64,000 bases of DNA from Paraescarpia echinospica (GCA_020002185.1 CM034538.1:64460258-64524257), one strand, 5' to 3'. Positions 34,630 to 46,948 are shown, counted from the first letter of the stretch. A program made the numbers and translations. The notes: generated by a model from the sequence alone, not told the origin.

Positions 34630-34915
34630 ACTACGTTCACGGTTCTGTTTGCTCAAATTTAGCTTGTCTACTTGTTCTGTATGCTCAGTTTTACCTTGTC
34701 TACTTGTTCCGTCTGGTCTGTGGGCTCGGTTTCTCCTTGTGTATTTGTTCTGTTTGCCCTGTTTGGTTGGTTTTACCTTGGCTACTTGTTTCATTTGGCC
34801 AATTTTACCTTGTTTACTTGTTCTATTTGGTCTGTTTGGTCGGTTTTACCTTTTTATGTTTGGTTTGTTTTCTCGGTTTTACCTTGTCCTTGTCTATTTG
34901 TTCTGTTTGCTCTAG
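34630..34915. repeat. ~40-bp minisatellite
   Basis: Imperfect repeats of TTTACCTTGTCTACTTGTTC plus TGTTTGGTCTGTTTGCTCGG. The same unit is present at 41212-41385. The overlapping open frames rich in Leu, Phe and Cys are consequences of the repeat. Confidence 0.88.
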
Positions 34916-35440
34916 TGGGGTGGCGTTTTGTGATATAAGAACCAAATTCGGCCAATATATAGCCTAATATATGACGGTCATTTTCAGATATTGGGCCACT
35001 CAAATGTTTAGCTTGGGTCCATGAATTGTTATGAACTCTTAACTTATTTAAACTTTTTATGAGTTAAAACATGAAGTGCCATTAAATCAAGTTTTAGAAC
35101 ACAAAAACTCAATTGTTATTAACGTTTTCTGTTTTATTTTACTTTGACTTTTGTATGACCCACTGTGATCAACTACGCTGAACGTGATCTACTCTGAACA
35201 CCGAACAAGTATTGTCTGTTGAGTTACCAACTCGGAATCATGACTCATTTGCTGTAGGTAACAATACATATACATATATATACAATGTATAAATGATGTG
35301 CATTAGCCTATGTACTTATAATACATAACTCAACCTCAACAGCAAAGGTGGGGGAACCAACCACACGCAGGTGGCGGAACCCACCAACATATGACAACCA
35401 GACATGTTTAAAGATTATGATTTGCTGAAATAAGTCCGGC

Positions 35441-36330
35441 TGTGGGAAGTCATGGGCAGAAACCATGGAGGAAGGATTCACCTTTCAGTGCATTGGGTGT
35501 TGGAAGGTGGAGTGTCTGCAGAAGGAGTTAGTTAGGTTGACAGATATTGTGAAGGGAATGGAGATGGGAATTATCAAGGAGGCAGGTCGAATGGAGAGAG
35601 AGACGACAGGGAGAGAGGTGGGAATACTGCAAGACTGAAGGAGAATAGCAGTGGCAAGAAAACTGAGGAAAGGAGATTGAGAGGAGGGAAGGTGATTGGA
35701 GGGGAAGAAATTGGAAAATCGACAACAGAAAACGTGACAAGCGTGAAGGTGACAGGGAAGAAAATGACCGTAGAGAAGGATGGAGGGAAGATGGGACGGG
35801 AGAGGAGAGAGGAAAATGAGATGGGACGAAAGAAGAAGGGACGAAAGGAAGTGAGAGCAAATGTGATAGAGGAGAAGTCGATAAAAGGGACGCTGACAGG
35901 AGGAAAGGTGACAAGAGAAAAAGCGACAGGAAAGAATGGATCGGAAGAGAATGTGACAGGAGAGAAGACGACAGGGGAAAAAGACAACAACCAGACAGAT
36001 GCAAAACGAAGAAGGAGCTACTCTAAGGTAGTGATTGAGGGGGCAATGAGGAAAGAGAGGGTGTTTATGGGCGACTCCATTATGAGAAAGACGGACAAGA
36101 CACTGAGCGAGGGTAAGGACGTCGTTGTTTGTTTACCGGGGGCTAGGATTGAACAAGTGACTGACAGGGTAGAGAAGGTATTGGGACATGGCAAGGGTGG
36201 GTCTATACTGGTACGTGTAGGAACAAATAATGCAGACAGGGAGGGAACAACTGCGATAGTACAGAAGTATAGACAGTTAGTGAGGAAGCTAAAAAAAGAC
36301 AAGAGTCGAACAGGTTATTCTGTCAGCTAG
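35441..36330 (+). pseudogene. LINE ORF1: Cys-rich region plus SGNH/GDSL-like esterase, broken
   Basis: Begins with CGKSWAETMEEGFTFQCIGC and a third C-x4-C pair, a zinc-binding-like head, and stops at about 35636. A second frame (35677-36330) has a long Lys/Glu/Gly/Thr repeat region. It then reads RVFMGDSIMRKTD (block I G-D-S), VVVCLPGARIEQVTDRV and SILVRVGTNNADREG (block III G-T-N-N). Esterase-bearing ORF1 proteins are known from CR1 and L2 LINEs, where they have been linked to lipid or nucleic-acid handling. The domain is cut before its C-terminal catalytic His block. Confidence 0.8.
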
Positions 36331-36426
36331 AGTTTTTATGCGTATGTTCGAAGCAAACAGAAAGTTCAAGATAAGGTCGGTCCTCTAGAAGATAATGCTG
36401 GAAATATAATATCAGAGGGATTCTTA

Positions 36427-38028
36427 ATGGCAGAAGACCTGAATGAGTATTTTAGTTCAGTGTTTACCAGGGAAGATATTAGTTCACTGCCAGTACCAGA
36501 GGCTAAGTTCAAGGGGGCAGATTCAGACTATTTAGGACAATTAATTGTAACCCCGGAAATGGTAGCTAAGAAAATAAGGGCTATGAAGGATAATAAATCA
36601 CCTGGAGTGGATGGGATTCCGCCCAAACTACTATTGGAAATTGTAGAACAAATTAGCGTACCGCTTGCAATAGTTTTCAATTCGTCATTAGAAGAGGGAG
36701 TGGTTCCTTTAGAACGGAAAGAGGCAAACATTATACCGTTATTTAAAAAAGGTTCGAGAAACAAGTCGGAGAACTATAGACCAGTGAGTTTAACATCAGT
36801 GATTTGTAAATTATTAGAAAGACTAATTAAAGATCACATGGTGGATTTTCTTGTTAAACAAAACTTGATAAACCCATCTCAACATGGTTTTTTAAAGCAA
36901 GGTCATGCTTAACAAATATGTTATGTTTTTTGGAAGACATCACTAAGTGGGTAGATGAGGGATCACCAGTAGATATCTTCTACTTAGATTTTCAAAAAGC
37001 TTTCGACAAAGTACCACATCAAAGATTACTGCTTAAACTAAAGGCCCATGGCATAGGAAATGGTATAATAAACTGGATAGAACAATGGCTGATTGACAAA
37101 AGACAACGTGTAGTAGTTGATGGGGAGGCTTCAAACTGGAAATCGGTATTGAGTGGGGTACCACAGGGATCAGTATTAGGTCCTATATTATTCTTAATAT
37201 ATATCAACGATTTGGATGATGAAATAACAAGCAAGGTGTTGAAATTTGCGGATGATACAAAAGTGTTTAGAATGATTAAAAGTGATGGAGATAGACAGCA
37301 TTTACAAGATGATCTTGACAGGTTGATCAAATGGTCTGAAAAGTGGCAAATGCTGTTCAATTTTGGGAAATGTAAATGCCTCCATACAGGACATGGGAAC
37401 GAAGAGGTAGAATATACAATGGGGGTACTGCACTAAGTACTACTGTAAAAGAAAAGGACTTATGGTTAACCATTAGTGCTCATATGAAGGTTTCAGAGCA
37501 GTGCGGAATTGCAGCTTCAAAGGGAAATCAAATCCTTGGATTAATTAGGCGAAACATAACGTATAAGGAAAAAGAGCTAATAATACCGCTGTACAAAACA
37601 ATAGTTAGGCCTCATTTAGAATATTGCAGGAAGGACATAGATATGCTAGAAAGAGTGCAGAGGAGAGCAACTAAAATGATACAAAAACTGAGGGATCTTA
37701 GTTACGAAATACGCCTAAAAAATGCGGTTTAACAACACTAGAGACCAGGAGATTGAGAGGAGATCAGTTAGAAGTGTTTACAATATTGAATGGTTATGAA
37801 AATATTGATAGAAATGTTTTTTTCTCAGTTAAGGAAGATAGAAGGACTAGAGGACATGAAGTTACATTAGCAAAGGAGCAGTGTAGATTAGATATAAGAA
37901 AGTTTTCATTTTCGCAAAGAACTGTAAATGAATGGAACAGATTACCTGCTGATTGTGTTGGTGCTAGTAGCGTGAATATGTTTAAAACTAAAATCGACAC
38001 ATACCTCAGACGGGCGAGATACACATAG
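36427..38028 (+). pseudogene. LINE ORF2 reverse transcriptase (copy 2), frameshifted
   Basis: RT blocks in order: MAEDLNEYFSSVFTRED, NKSPGVDGIPPKLLLEI, ENYRPVSLTSVICKLLERL, then a shift near 36895; YLDFQKAFDKVPHQRL, GVPQGSVLGPILFLIYIND, FADDTKVF, then a shift near 37425 in a G run; LIRRNITYKEKELIIPLYKT, LERVQRRATKMIQKLRDL, a shift near 37720 in an A run; then RRLRGDQ-like through NEWNRLPADCVGASS to a stop at 38026-38028. All three breaks sit in or beside homopolymers or short indels. About 530 residues without the endonuclease. Confidence 0.9.
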
Positions 38029-38651
38029 ATAAAAGGGTCGGACTCTCGATAAGCCAAAGGGCTTCCTTGTCCACCTGCCACCTAGAGTTAATTCTCTGGG
38101 TGACAATCTTGTTAAATCTTGAAAGAGTCACTGCGCCCCAAAATTCGTTGTACACATTAGTGCGTCACGCTGACACTAAGGGTGTGCATTGCAATTAACT
38201 AACATACAGCAGAACTAAATATGTTACTACTGCAAATACAATAAGACCCCAATTGTAATTCGATTCAATGAATAAATAAAATCGTCAGACCTTCAAACAG
38301 CTTATAAACCTACACGAATTATCCAAAACACAGGTGCAGATTGGGCAGGTGGGTGGGATACAAATTATAGATATCGATGAGAACAAACGGATTACCTTTT
38401 TGCAGTGACAATTCATAGTGGGGAAGCGGCAATGGCGCCGCTGCTTTTTATAGTGAGAAATTGTCACGTGACTAGGTCCACCGTGAATACCGTAAATTTG
38501 ATGTTTAGGATTGGAGCAGTGCCCACGTAAAAGTCATTTGACTTGCGTCATAATGGCATATTTAATACCGAAAAACAGCTTAAACAGTAACGTCGTATTA
38601 TACGTTTTGGTTGTTGAGTGTATGAACACAAATACTCTTATCTTGTTACTG

Positions 38652-40810
38652 GCTGGAACATTCTCCTATAGATTAGCTTTGTGGCACTTGCAGCGCTTAT
38701 GACACCCTTTATTGCATCCGCACGAAACCAATTCATGGCAGATTTGTGACGCTTCGGGCAGGTTTGTCCAGTACGGCTCATGTCCACTGTCCGTCTTGAT
38801 CCAGCCCCAACTAGTGGGGGAGGAGAGCACAGGAGTTGGTAGCATTGCCTGTCCCCATATATGACCATCTTGATAAATAGCCCTCTTCACATGCTGCTCC
38901 AGTGCAGCTTGCGTTGGTGGAATTCTTTGCACCGAATTGGTTTTCCCGAACAACTTCTTTCTGGCTTCGTTCGCATCAGTGCAAGTGCTTGTTCGGTCAT
39001 AGAGCAGTATCACAAACCTCTCGATGACACGCATACTTTCCACTGGGATGTCACTTAGTGCACAGGCCACCGGTAAGCTAGGCTAGCGGGTTCTGGGTTG
39101 TCCATTCTGTAATCTTTCCATGATTTTCATTCCACAGTGTCACAACCTGTTAGTGCGTGGACCATTGGAAGAGCGCGCGATTCATCTGGTCCGAAGATGA
39201 CAGATAACTGATGGGCCGGTAAATAACGGAAATTTCTCCCTGTTCCGAATGCCAGCCATAATTCCTCATTAGCTGCTAGAGTCTGCGCAATCATTACGGA
39301 CAATACCACAACATCAGTGTCGACTGTGCGTATGATAATTTGATGATTACCATGTAGTGCTGCATGTGCCACATGCAAAAACATATGGGTGTCTGCCTCT
39401 TCATGTGTGCATGGGGTGAGCGAGTTGATTTCATGCAATGGAGGTAAAGAGAGTACCTGCTCTCCATCCGTGATCACAAGCTGCTTTCCACCCTCATCAA
39501 ATGACTTGACGAGTACCTTCAAGAGAAAGCTAAACAGCAAAGTCTTGTTACTGTCGACAAGTAAGAAGTTATTCCAGTTTCCCGGTATGGGTGCTGCACC
39601 CATAATGCGTCTATGCACCCCGTGACCACGTTTTGCTCTTGCTGTTCCTTTCAGAGAATCCGCTGTCTAACTGTCCCACACCAGATCCAAGCGTGATGCA
39701 TTTCGAAGTTGGCCAGAAACATATGGGATGAAAACCTGCTGGGCATATTCTTCAAACGTTTTGGCTGTGCCTGACTTCAACATCTCGACGATTGTTGCTC
39801 CACCAAGAACAACAGTGGTAGCAGCAGGTGGCTCAGACTGTGGCGCAGACAGGTCTTCTAGGCAAGTCAGAAGGTCACTATTGGTGCCGAGGCGTAGTCG
39901 TCCGGCATCAGACAGAGCAGGAGGACATGCTTGATTCTCTTGCCGAAAGAATTAATCTAAATTGCTATCCCTCGTCTGACAATCAATGTACAACCTTAAG
40001 AACAGTTCTACATCTCTCTTCAGCGAGGTGAGCTGTTGTTTCCCTTTGTTCGCGACAATGGATGTGGAGGTGCTGAACAACGGTAGCCTGTTGCGACGCT
40101 TAGCGTCATATAGTGACATGGTCCTGTCGATGAGGCATCCTTTCGTGAAAACATCGAATTGGTCTTTGCCAATCTTCTCCAGATCCACTCGTTTCTGGAC
40201 CTGCAACCATCCATCAACGGATGGCTCCTGGGTTGTCTGTCAAACCAACTGCTCCGCCATCTCCCTTGATGTACGCATTATTGTGTTCATGGGCTTGGTC
40301 AATCGGAATACTTTAGAACACGCGCTTACTCCTCTGCGTAGTGAAATGGTCAGCGAATTCTGCGGCAACTTGTGGGTGCTTTGTCGGCAGCTCGGCCATA
40401 TCTCTCAGATGGACTGAGATCCAGCGAGCATAGCTGGTTCTGGTTAAAGCGTCGAACCATGGGGCACGTTTCGTCAGAGCATCTAGATACATGGAGAAGT
40501 TGGCCTGTCGCAGCGAACGCACGTAGACAAAAATGCAAAATTCCAGATATAAAACTGTTGCCCACTACTGAAACTGAGGATAGTTTTGTCTTTGTTCATC
40601 ACACCAGTCTTCAAATCGCAACAAAGACATCTCATTGTCTCTACTTATGAGATTGTAGTACTCATAGGCATGATGCTGAAGAATGTACAAAGCGGCTGGA
40701 GTGATTTGGTGGGCTCGTCTTGTGCATGTAACGTGTGATGCATGCAAGAAGGAATCAGCAATACCGGCTGATGCAATGTCTGCCTCTACCAATTGTCATT
40801 ACCAACAATT
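38652..40810 (-). pseudogene. decayed multi-copy-type gene with a conserved VDTDVVVL / GCDTV core
   Basis: Reading right to left on the minus strand, fragments line up as one protein. They are HASHVTCTRRAHQITPAALY with FEDWCDEQRQNYPQFQ (40565-40792), RQANFSMYLDALTKRAPWFD with SYARWISVHLRDMAEL (40313-40522), FTKGCLIDRTMSLYDAKRRN (39952-40206), CTHEEADTHMFLHVAHAALH with RTVDTDVVVLSVMIAQTLA and LPMVHALTGCDTV (39127-39618), and RVIERFVILLYDRTSTCTD with a Cys-rich end CHELVSCGCNKGCHKRCKCH (38666-39070). I know this family as uncharacterised, often repeated proteins in cnidarian, mollusc and lancelet genomes. The acidic DTD core faintly recalls PIN/FEN-type nucleases, a weak inference. Several stops and shifts: a pseudogene. 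Confidence 0.7.
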
Positions 40811-41211
40811 AAAATGGCGTGCTGTTCCAAATAAATAACAGTTTGCCACACTGTTTCTTTACTCTTTATGTAGTATACATTATAAAACTAATAACAGTAA
40901 TTTATTTACGAAAATAAAATGTCACTATATGTCAGCCATTTTGAATTTCAAAATGGCGGCCAAAACGGGTACAATTTCAGATGTCCCAATATCTGAAAAT
41001 GAACCCTGCATATTAGTCTACATATTCACCAAGTTTCATGTTGTTATCACCTATTACGCTATCGTTATGGTATTTAAACTGCATTATATGTCAGCCATTC
41101 TGAATTTCAAAAATGTTCTACCCATATTAATCTACATATTCACCAAGTTTCATGCTTTATCATATATTGCACAATCGTTATGGAATTCTAAACTATGCCG
41201 CCCCACTACTC

Positions 41212-41385
41212 AGTTTTACCTTGTCTACTTGTTCTGTTTGATCTGTTTGCTCGGTTTTTCCTTGTCTACTTGTTCTGTTTGGTCTGTTTGCTCGGTTTTA
41301 CCGTATTCTGTTTGGTCTGTTTTCTCGGTTTTACATTGTCTACTTGTTCTGTTTGGTCTCTGCTCGGTTTTATATTGTGTATTTT
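41212..41385. repeat. ~40-bp minisatellite, second block
   Basis: Same unit as 34630-34915 and on the same strand (TTGTCTACTTGTTCTGTTTG, GTCTGTTTGCTCGGTTTTAC). Confidence 0.85.
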
Positions 41386-41487
41386 TTTCTGTCACGAATT
41401 TACGACACATATGCGTTAAAGTAAGAAAGTGTACAAGTCTATAGTGTTGGTCATATAATTTTGTTTACAAAGTTACCTCGGTAATGT

Positions 41488-41635
41488 ATGTTTCATGGAA
41501 CTCGTTAGTCTAAGTTTGGTTCATGAAACTCGTTGGTGTAAGTTTGATTAATGGAAGTCGCTACTGTAAGTTTGGTTCTTGGAAGTCGGTGATCTAAGTT
41601 TGGTTCATGAAACTCGCTAGTCTATGTTTGGTTCG
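41488..41635. repeat. 28-bp minisatellite, second block
   Basis: About five units of the GGTTCATGGAACTCGTTGGT plus CTAAGTTT repeat seen at 34045-34350, same strand. Confidence 0.88.
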
Positions 41636-41848
41636 TCGTAACGTATTACTCCAGTTATACACTAGGGGCGCTACGCCGGAAGTGTCGTCACACCTGAAGT
41701 CATGTGACTGTAATGGCTGCCTCTACGGTTCTACCATTCCTGGGAGTGTGTCGATGAATAGGCATCTGGCATTTACGGCAGATGGCGTTACTCTAAATAG
41801 TTATACTGGTGTCCGTTGGGTGACGCCGGAAGTCGCATATGTATTATA

Positions 41849-42185
41849 CAAACAATGAGGAAACGTGTTACTTTTACGAACTAGTCACTCCCAAACTGAC
41901 ACCTAAAGTCACTAGGTGGCGCTTCTGACTAAGCTAATAGGTCAAACTGTGACATGAATGATAGGTAAGACTATACAATTTATACACAAGGGACACAACG
42001 TTCACATACGTTCATTGGGCAAACATGTTACTTATACGAACTGGTTACCCCAAACTGACATTAGAGTCACTAGAGTCACTAGGTGGTGCTTCTGGCTAGG
42101 CCAATAAGTCAAACTGTTACATGAGTGATAAGTAAAACTATAAAATTTACACATAAGGGATACAGGTCAATACGCTCAATGAACA
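41849..42185. repeat. two tandem copies of a ~150-bp unit
   Basis: Copy 1 and copy 2 share GTTACTTTTACGAACTAGTC / GTTACTTATACGAACTGGTT, CACTAGGTGGCGCTTCT / CACTAGGTGGTGCTTCT and ATTTATACACAAGGGACAC / ATTTACACATAAGGGATAC. A related single copy is at 33840-33935. Confidence 0.8.
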
Positions 42186-42189
42186 AACA

Positions 42190-44990
42190 TGTTCAATTTC
42201 TAATTGAAAACTGTAGGGAATAATAGATTAAAAGGGAACTAATTGATAGTGATTGTTGCCAGAAACTGTTCAGGGTTTTCTTAGTTGTTGCTACTCTGCT
42301 TATACAGGGAGTCTACTCTGACCACGCTGACGTCGGATAGTTTAACACCTGTCTCTTGTAAAACAGTCAACCAGTCTTTAAACACTGTAGATGAATGTCC
42401 TCAGTCGCGCAATTGTCTAATAAAGCAGTTTGTTGGTTTGAACAATACATGGATTTGTAGGCTTGACCACCAATATAGTGAATAATATAAATACTGGTAC
42501 ACCGTGGCTGGATGGTTATTATACTCATATACCGTTCACCATAATTATGAATTAAGTTTAATCTTATATGAAAATTACGCTACATGTAGTAAATGTCCAC
42601 TGTGAAATGGACCGACGGTAATTGCCCGCACCGGTATATAGTCAAGGTATTATCAAAGCATATAAATAACCAAGCATAGTCACTCAGCGATACGCCATTT
42701 TGAATTTGAACTGGGAGCGTATACAATAGCATTACATTCACACCTGAATAACAGAGGGCGTTGCGCGAGTAACTATGTTTGATAATTTAAATGCTTTGGT
42801 ATTATGATGTTGTGTTCAAGATTACAAAAGTAATAATAATAAGATAACTTCTATTGCGCCTAAATCCTTGGAAACCAAGCTCGGGGGCGCATCAAGACAA
42901 AAGGACTGGTCAATCTCAAAATCCGTAAGTAGAATTCCAGTTGTCAACAGATGGGTCAAGGCTCTAGGGATAATAAAAAAAATCGGGGTCAGGTCAAAAT
43001 TCATAGTACTGAAATGTTGTGTTCTAATGGTCTTGGTGAATTTTTAAATACTACACGAAATAGAAATGATTCACGTAACACGCAAAAGAATTTACATAGC
43101 GTGGATAGGACCCAACATTTTTGTTGCAAGTGTCTTCGACGAGATTCAGATTTCGCTGGTGTATTTTCGTAAGTACTTCGCTCAAAACAAGTTTTGTGAA
43201 AGTTTGTTTGTAGAAATTGGAAGGAATATATGTTAGAAATTTAGCACATAAATATGTTACGGAAGAATTTGATGGAATTTTAATAAAAACAACAACAACG
43301 ATTGGATCGACGATTATTGCCCGCACCGGTATATACTCGTTTAATTCACGTCTATAGTAAAGAATTGGAAAGTGAATAAATAAACTAGTGATAAAGCTGT
43401 GTGGTAACCAGAATTAGGGTGATCCGAAGATCGTAGACCTAAGAGACATGAATTTATGTCTTTAACACATTTTGCGTCAGAGGCGCTACTTGACCAGCCG
43501 AGGCTTAGCCTTAGAACTGAGACCTGTTCGGTATATTTTGTTATTGTAGCTGAAAAGTACTGAAAACAATACTGAAACGGAGTGAAAAATGTGTAAACGC
43601 TACAACGAAATTGTCCATGTTAAAAGATAGGAATTACTGGAAAAAACCTCCATTTGAGCTGTTATTTCCGTAGGAGGGTGTTTTCATTTCGGGAAATTAC
43701 TGCACTAGATGTCAAAAAATCGACGGATATTTTGATCCATCGGAGGAAGACCGATAATACCCTGTTTTATGGAATTTCCTCCCTATCTTTTAACATCGAA
43801 TTCCTCCGAAAACGGATTCCATTCCGATTTGTACCTGATATACTACCATTATTGTTTAACCATAAAGCCCATGACATAGGTGATGGTATAGACGTGATGT
43901 TATGTAACGAAGTAAAAGTATTTCGTTACTCTACTTGAGTACTTTTTTCTAAGGTAACGCTACTTTTTATTTCGCTACGTTCATTTACTTCGTTATATTT
44001 TTTCGTTACATTTTCATTACATTTCTATTTTAACAACGTCGCCTGGTGGCCGTTCCGCCTGTCAACGACATTTCATTAAAAAATATTTATTAAAACAATG
44101 ACGCTATTATTTGTTATTTGTTTTTTGTGTGACTACGGTCAATTAACTTTAGACACAGTAAATGTGGAGCGACATTAATCGAATCGTGTTTCCCTAGGCT
44201 TAGAACTGCCAATCTTGGCTTCCGCCAAATGGCGCCTATGGCGGATTCGCCTGGCTTCGGCGATTTGTAAATGCAATTTTTGAAATTCACAAATACACCT
44301 TTCCTTAAGAATCAGATAAACATGTTTCACTACAACTTAGTAGGCAAGATCAGTTTGCTAACATTGCATCGCAAATATTAGCTTCCGCTGCGATAAACGG
44401 AAAGCTACTGGTGCGCCAAAATATGTATTCGTCAACCGCGTATGAAATGGTGAATTGCAATGTTATTCGGCACGATAAATGGACGTTCTAAATTGGTATT
44501 TTGATATTGATTGAAAGACGAAGTTAAGCCAATTTTGGGCTTATTCATTATAGTTTTAAATCTTTTGTCAACTTTAGCACTGCTTTTGTCAACTCATTTG
44601 CGTGTTCTGCTGCTGAGTGCCATGTCATTATTTTAGGTCTCATTTCGTCTGGGGTACCATATTATCGTTCAGTTCACCGTGGTCTGTTGGTCTAGTATAT
44701 TTTAGAACTGCACAACATTCATACATTTTATTCAGTTCAACATTCAACAGTGTATGACATTTAAATATTACACAAATTGACTTTGGTTGGCATCTTAATA
44801 AGCTTCATAAACCGCGCATAAACGCGCCTGCACACCGAATGTAGCTTCGATGGCATCCTACCAAATCTAGGAGCAACGTCGTCGTAGCGCCCCTTGCTGC
44901 AGATACGGGAACACATTTCCGTGTCCCGCCGTCGAATTTGCGAAAACATAAAATACCGTACCTGTTGTGAGATTGGTCAACTATCTCATG
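42190..44990. other. non-coding stretch
   Basis: No gene supported. A direct repeat TTGCCCGCACCGGTATATA occurs at 42622-42640 and 43317-43335. A GAAGTAAAAGTATTTCGTTAC...GAGTACTTTTTTCT block at 43905-43990 resembles the TAAC/GTTAC-rich ends of animal MITEs. Confidence 0.5.
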
Positions 44991-45009
44991 AATATGCTAA
45001 ACTTTTGTA

Positions 45010-46480
45010 AACTGTTCTTGTTTTTAATACTCAGGTAGAAATATCAGCAGATACACGAAAAGCAAAGAACGCTCTCAATAAAAGACTTGTAAAGCAGGTT
45101 TAAACAACAGGTTTGACATTTCATGACGATTACTTCAGTGTCGTCATCCCATCTAAGTTTGTTATCAAACACGGTTCCTAAGTATTTGTACTTGGTGACA
45201 ATTTCAACTTCTTGATTATGAATTATGTTTATTCGAGACTTTGACTGTGTTTTCTGAAATATATTACTAACCCCTTGGTTTTACTTACATTAAACTTTAA
45301 ATAGGAGTTATTACACCACTCAACAAAATCTCGTAGTGCCGGGCCATGATCTTGTTGGGAACCAAAGAGAAGTGAAAGTAAGGCACTGTCATCAGCAAAT
45401 TTCACTAAAGCCTGTCTGTCTGTCCTGTCTGCGTGAGCACTTCTACAACTGTCAGGGTACAATATGTATAGGAGGGGTAAGAGACAACAACCCTGAGGCG
45501 AGCCCGCGTGTGTCAACCTCATGTCAGAAAATGTCACATTCACAAAATATACTGAGGACGACACGACCAAAAATCAACAATCCAAGATTAAAATCAGAAA
45601 TTAGTTTATGGGCAAAAATATGAGACTGCATCAAGTTAAAAGCCGATGAGAAATCGGCAAAGAGAACCTTGGCATGTGCAGTTGGCTTTTCAAGGTGAGC
45701 ATACACTTTGTTCATAATGTTGTTGTTTAGCCTGCCTGATTGCTGCTTTTACTCCTTTATTTATCTGTTTTTCTCTTCGGTCGTACCCTGGAAGAAGACC
45801 ATTTTTTATTTTGGACGACTTTTAGATCTTTTGTGACCCAAGGTTTATTGTTGGAAAAAACCCTGATTTGTTTGGTTGGAATCACAGAGTCATCGCAGAA
45901 CGAAATATAAGATGACATAACATCATCAAGTTCACTCAGATTTCCACACGTGTCATAGAACACAGTACACAGTTGTGGTCAGCTGATCCAATAGGAGGTA
46001 ACGTGTAGGCTGCCGGCACTGAACCGTAGCAAAGATCAAGTGTCATGTTCAGACGTGTTGGTCATGTGACATATTGATGAAATGGTTTCAATGTTTTGTC
46101 GAGAAGGCAGTGATTAAAGTCACCCAGCAAAAATTTCCGAGCATCTGGAGAAATAGTTTATTGATGTGGCATGAAATGGGTTCTGCAGCCCTTGCGGCAC
46201 TGGCGCGTGGGTGGATGTAAACACGTGTGAAGAATAACTGGGGGAATTCCTTTGGCAGATAGAAGGGCCGAAGTGAGACGGACGGGAGCTCAATGTTAGG
46301 CGTGCAAAGTATTTCACGAACAATGACCGTTCTTCACCATCTCAGATTGACATAGAAACATACTCCTCCTCCGTGTTCTTTCCCAGTGTCACGTTTGTTT
46401 CTGTCCAAACGAAAGGGTGTTCCAAACCAATCGATAAATAAATCACTGTCTTGCACGTGATCATGAAGAGAAGTCTCAAT
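45010..46480 (-). pseudogene. second-type LINE (non-LTR RT), degraded
   Basis: Minus strand, N to C from right to left: SEIFAG-type endonuclease remnants (46120-46323), SFCDDSVIPTKQIRVFSNNK with PWVTKDLK (45757-45963), VLFADFSSAFNLMQSH (45524-45715), AGSPQGCCLLPLLYILYPDS, LVKFADDSALLSLL and FVEWCNNSYLKFNVSKTKGL (45229-45570). These are RT blocks 3 to 7 of an element common in fish and invertebrate genomes. The motif order and the catalytic F-A-D-D are kept, but there are stops and frame changes. Distinct from the CR1/L2-like copies. Confidence 0.8.
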
Positions 46481-46861
46481 AAAAGCTAGTAGACAGGTCT
46501 GTGTGTACTCGTCGATATAGTTAACGTTTGCTTGTAACTAGTCAATTTTTAACGAAGTGAGCGAACGTTAGAAAGGAGTACGGTAGGAGAGGTAATTTGC
46601 AACTGTTCAATTTTTTTCAGTTTTTGTGTTATCCCTCCCTTTCCCCTCTTTTCCTCTTCTTGCGTTGGTTGCTGCATGTAGTGTTTTGCTCTGTGGATGA
46701 ACGAAACAATTCAGGTGGGGAATCAGTGTGTATCATATCAAGCGGTCCAACAGCGTTGGAGCCCCGCACGCTCAACAGGACCATGTATCCCATGTATACT
46801 AGAGGAACACCTAAAGATTGTACACTTTCTCAACAATATCTTTATAAACACAGTGTATCAG

Positions 46862-46948
46862 TTACAAAATGAACGGGAAATGTCTGCAATGATGTCACTG
46901 GGTGTGATAAATGCGCCCCAGGCAAGCAGCAGTCAGACAGCGTGAAAA
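46862..46948 (+). pseudogene. paralogue of receptor EGF exon 22695-22787, with in-frame stop
   Basis: An 87-base segment between an AG (GTATCAG) and a GTAATA donor, phase 1 to 1, reading GNVCNDVTGCDKCAPGKQQS. It clearly parallels GTGCNDVIGCDACAPGKQQP in the minus-strand receptor. Where the receptor has a cysteine codon TGT, this copy has TGA, so it is broken as an exon. Orientation is opposite to the main gene. Confidence 0.8.

Larger units (their letters stand above)
35420..38115 (+). mobile_element. CR1/L2-like LINE (copy 2), internally deleted
   Basis: Same family as the copies at 14.4 and 47.7 kb, here on the plus strand with part of ORF1. It ends in TTGTTAAATCTTG. ORF1 starts within a cysteine-rich segment, continues through a charged repetitive stretch and a partial SGNH/GDSL esterase. 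It then jumps directly to the ORF2 region just before the RT (FMRMFEANRKFKIRSVL). The rest of ORF1 and the whole APE endonuclease are missing. The RT has several frameshifts. Dead copy. Confidence 0.9.

Noticed and set aside
34230..34967. Leu/Phe/Cys-rich plus-strand frames resembling membrane proteins
   Set aside because: Translations of the 28- and 40-bp minisatellites; all three frames look alike.
35528..36004. Minus-strand Ser/Leu-rich frames of 138-158 codons
   Set aside because: Antisense shadows of the Lys/Glu-rich LINE ORF1.
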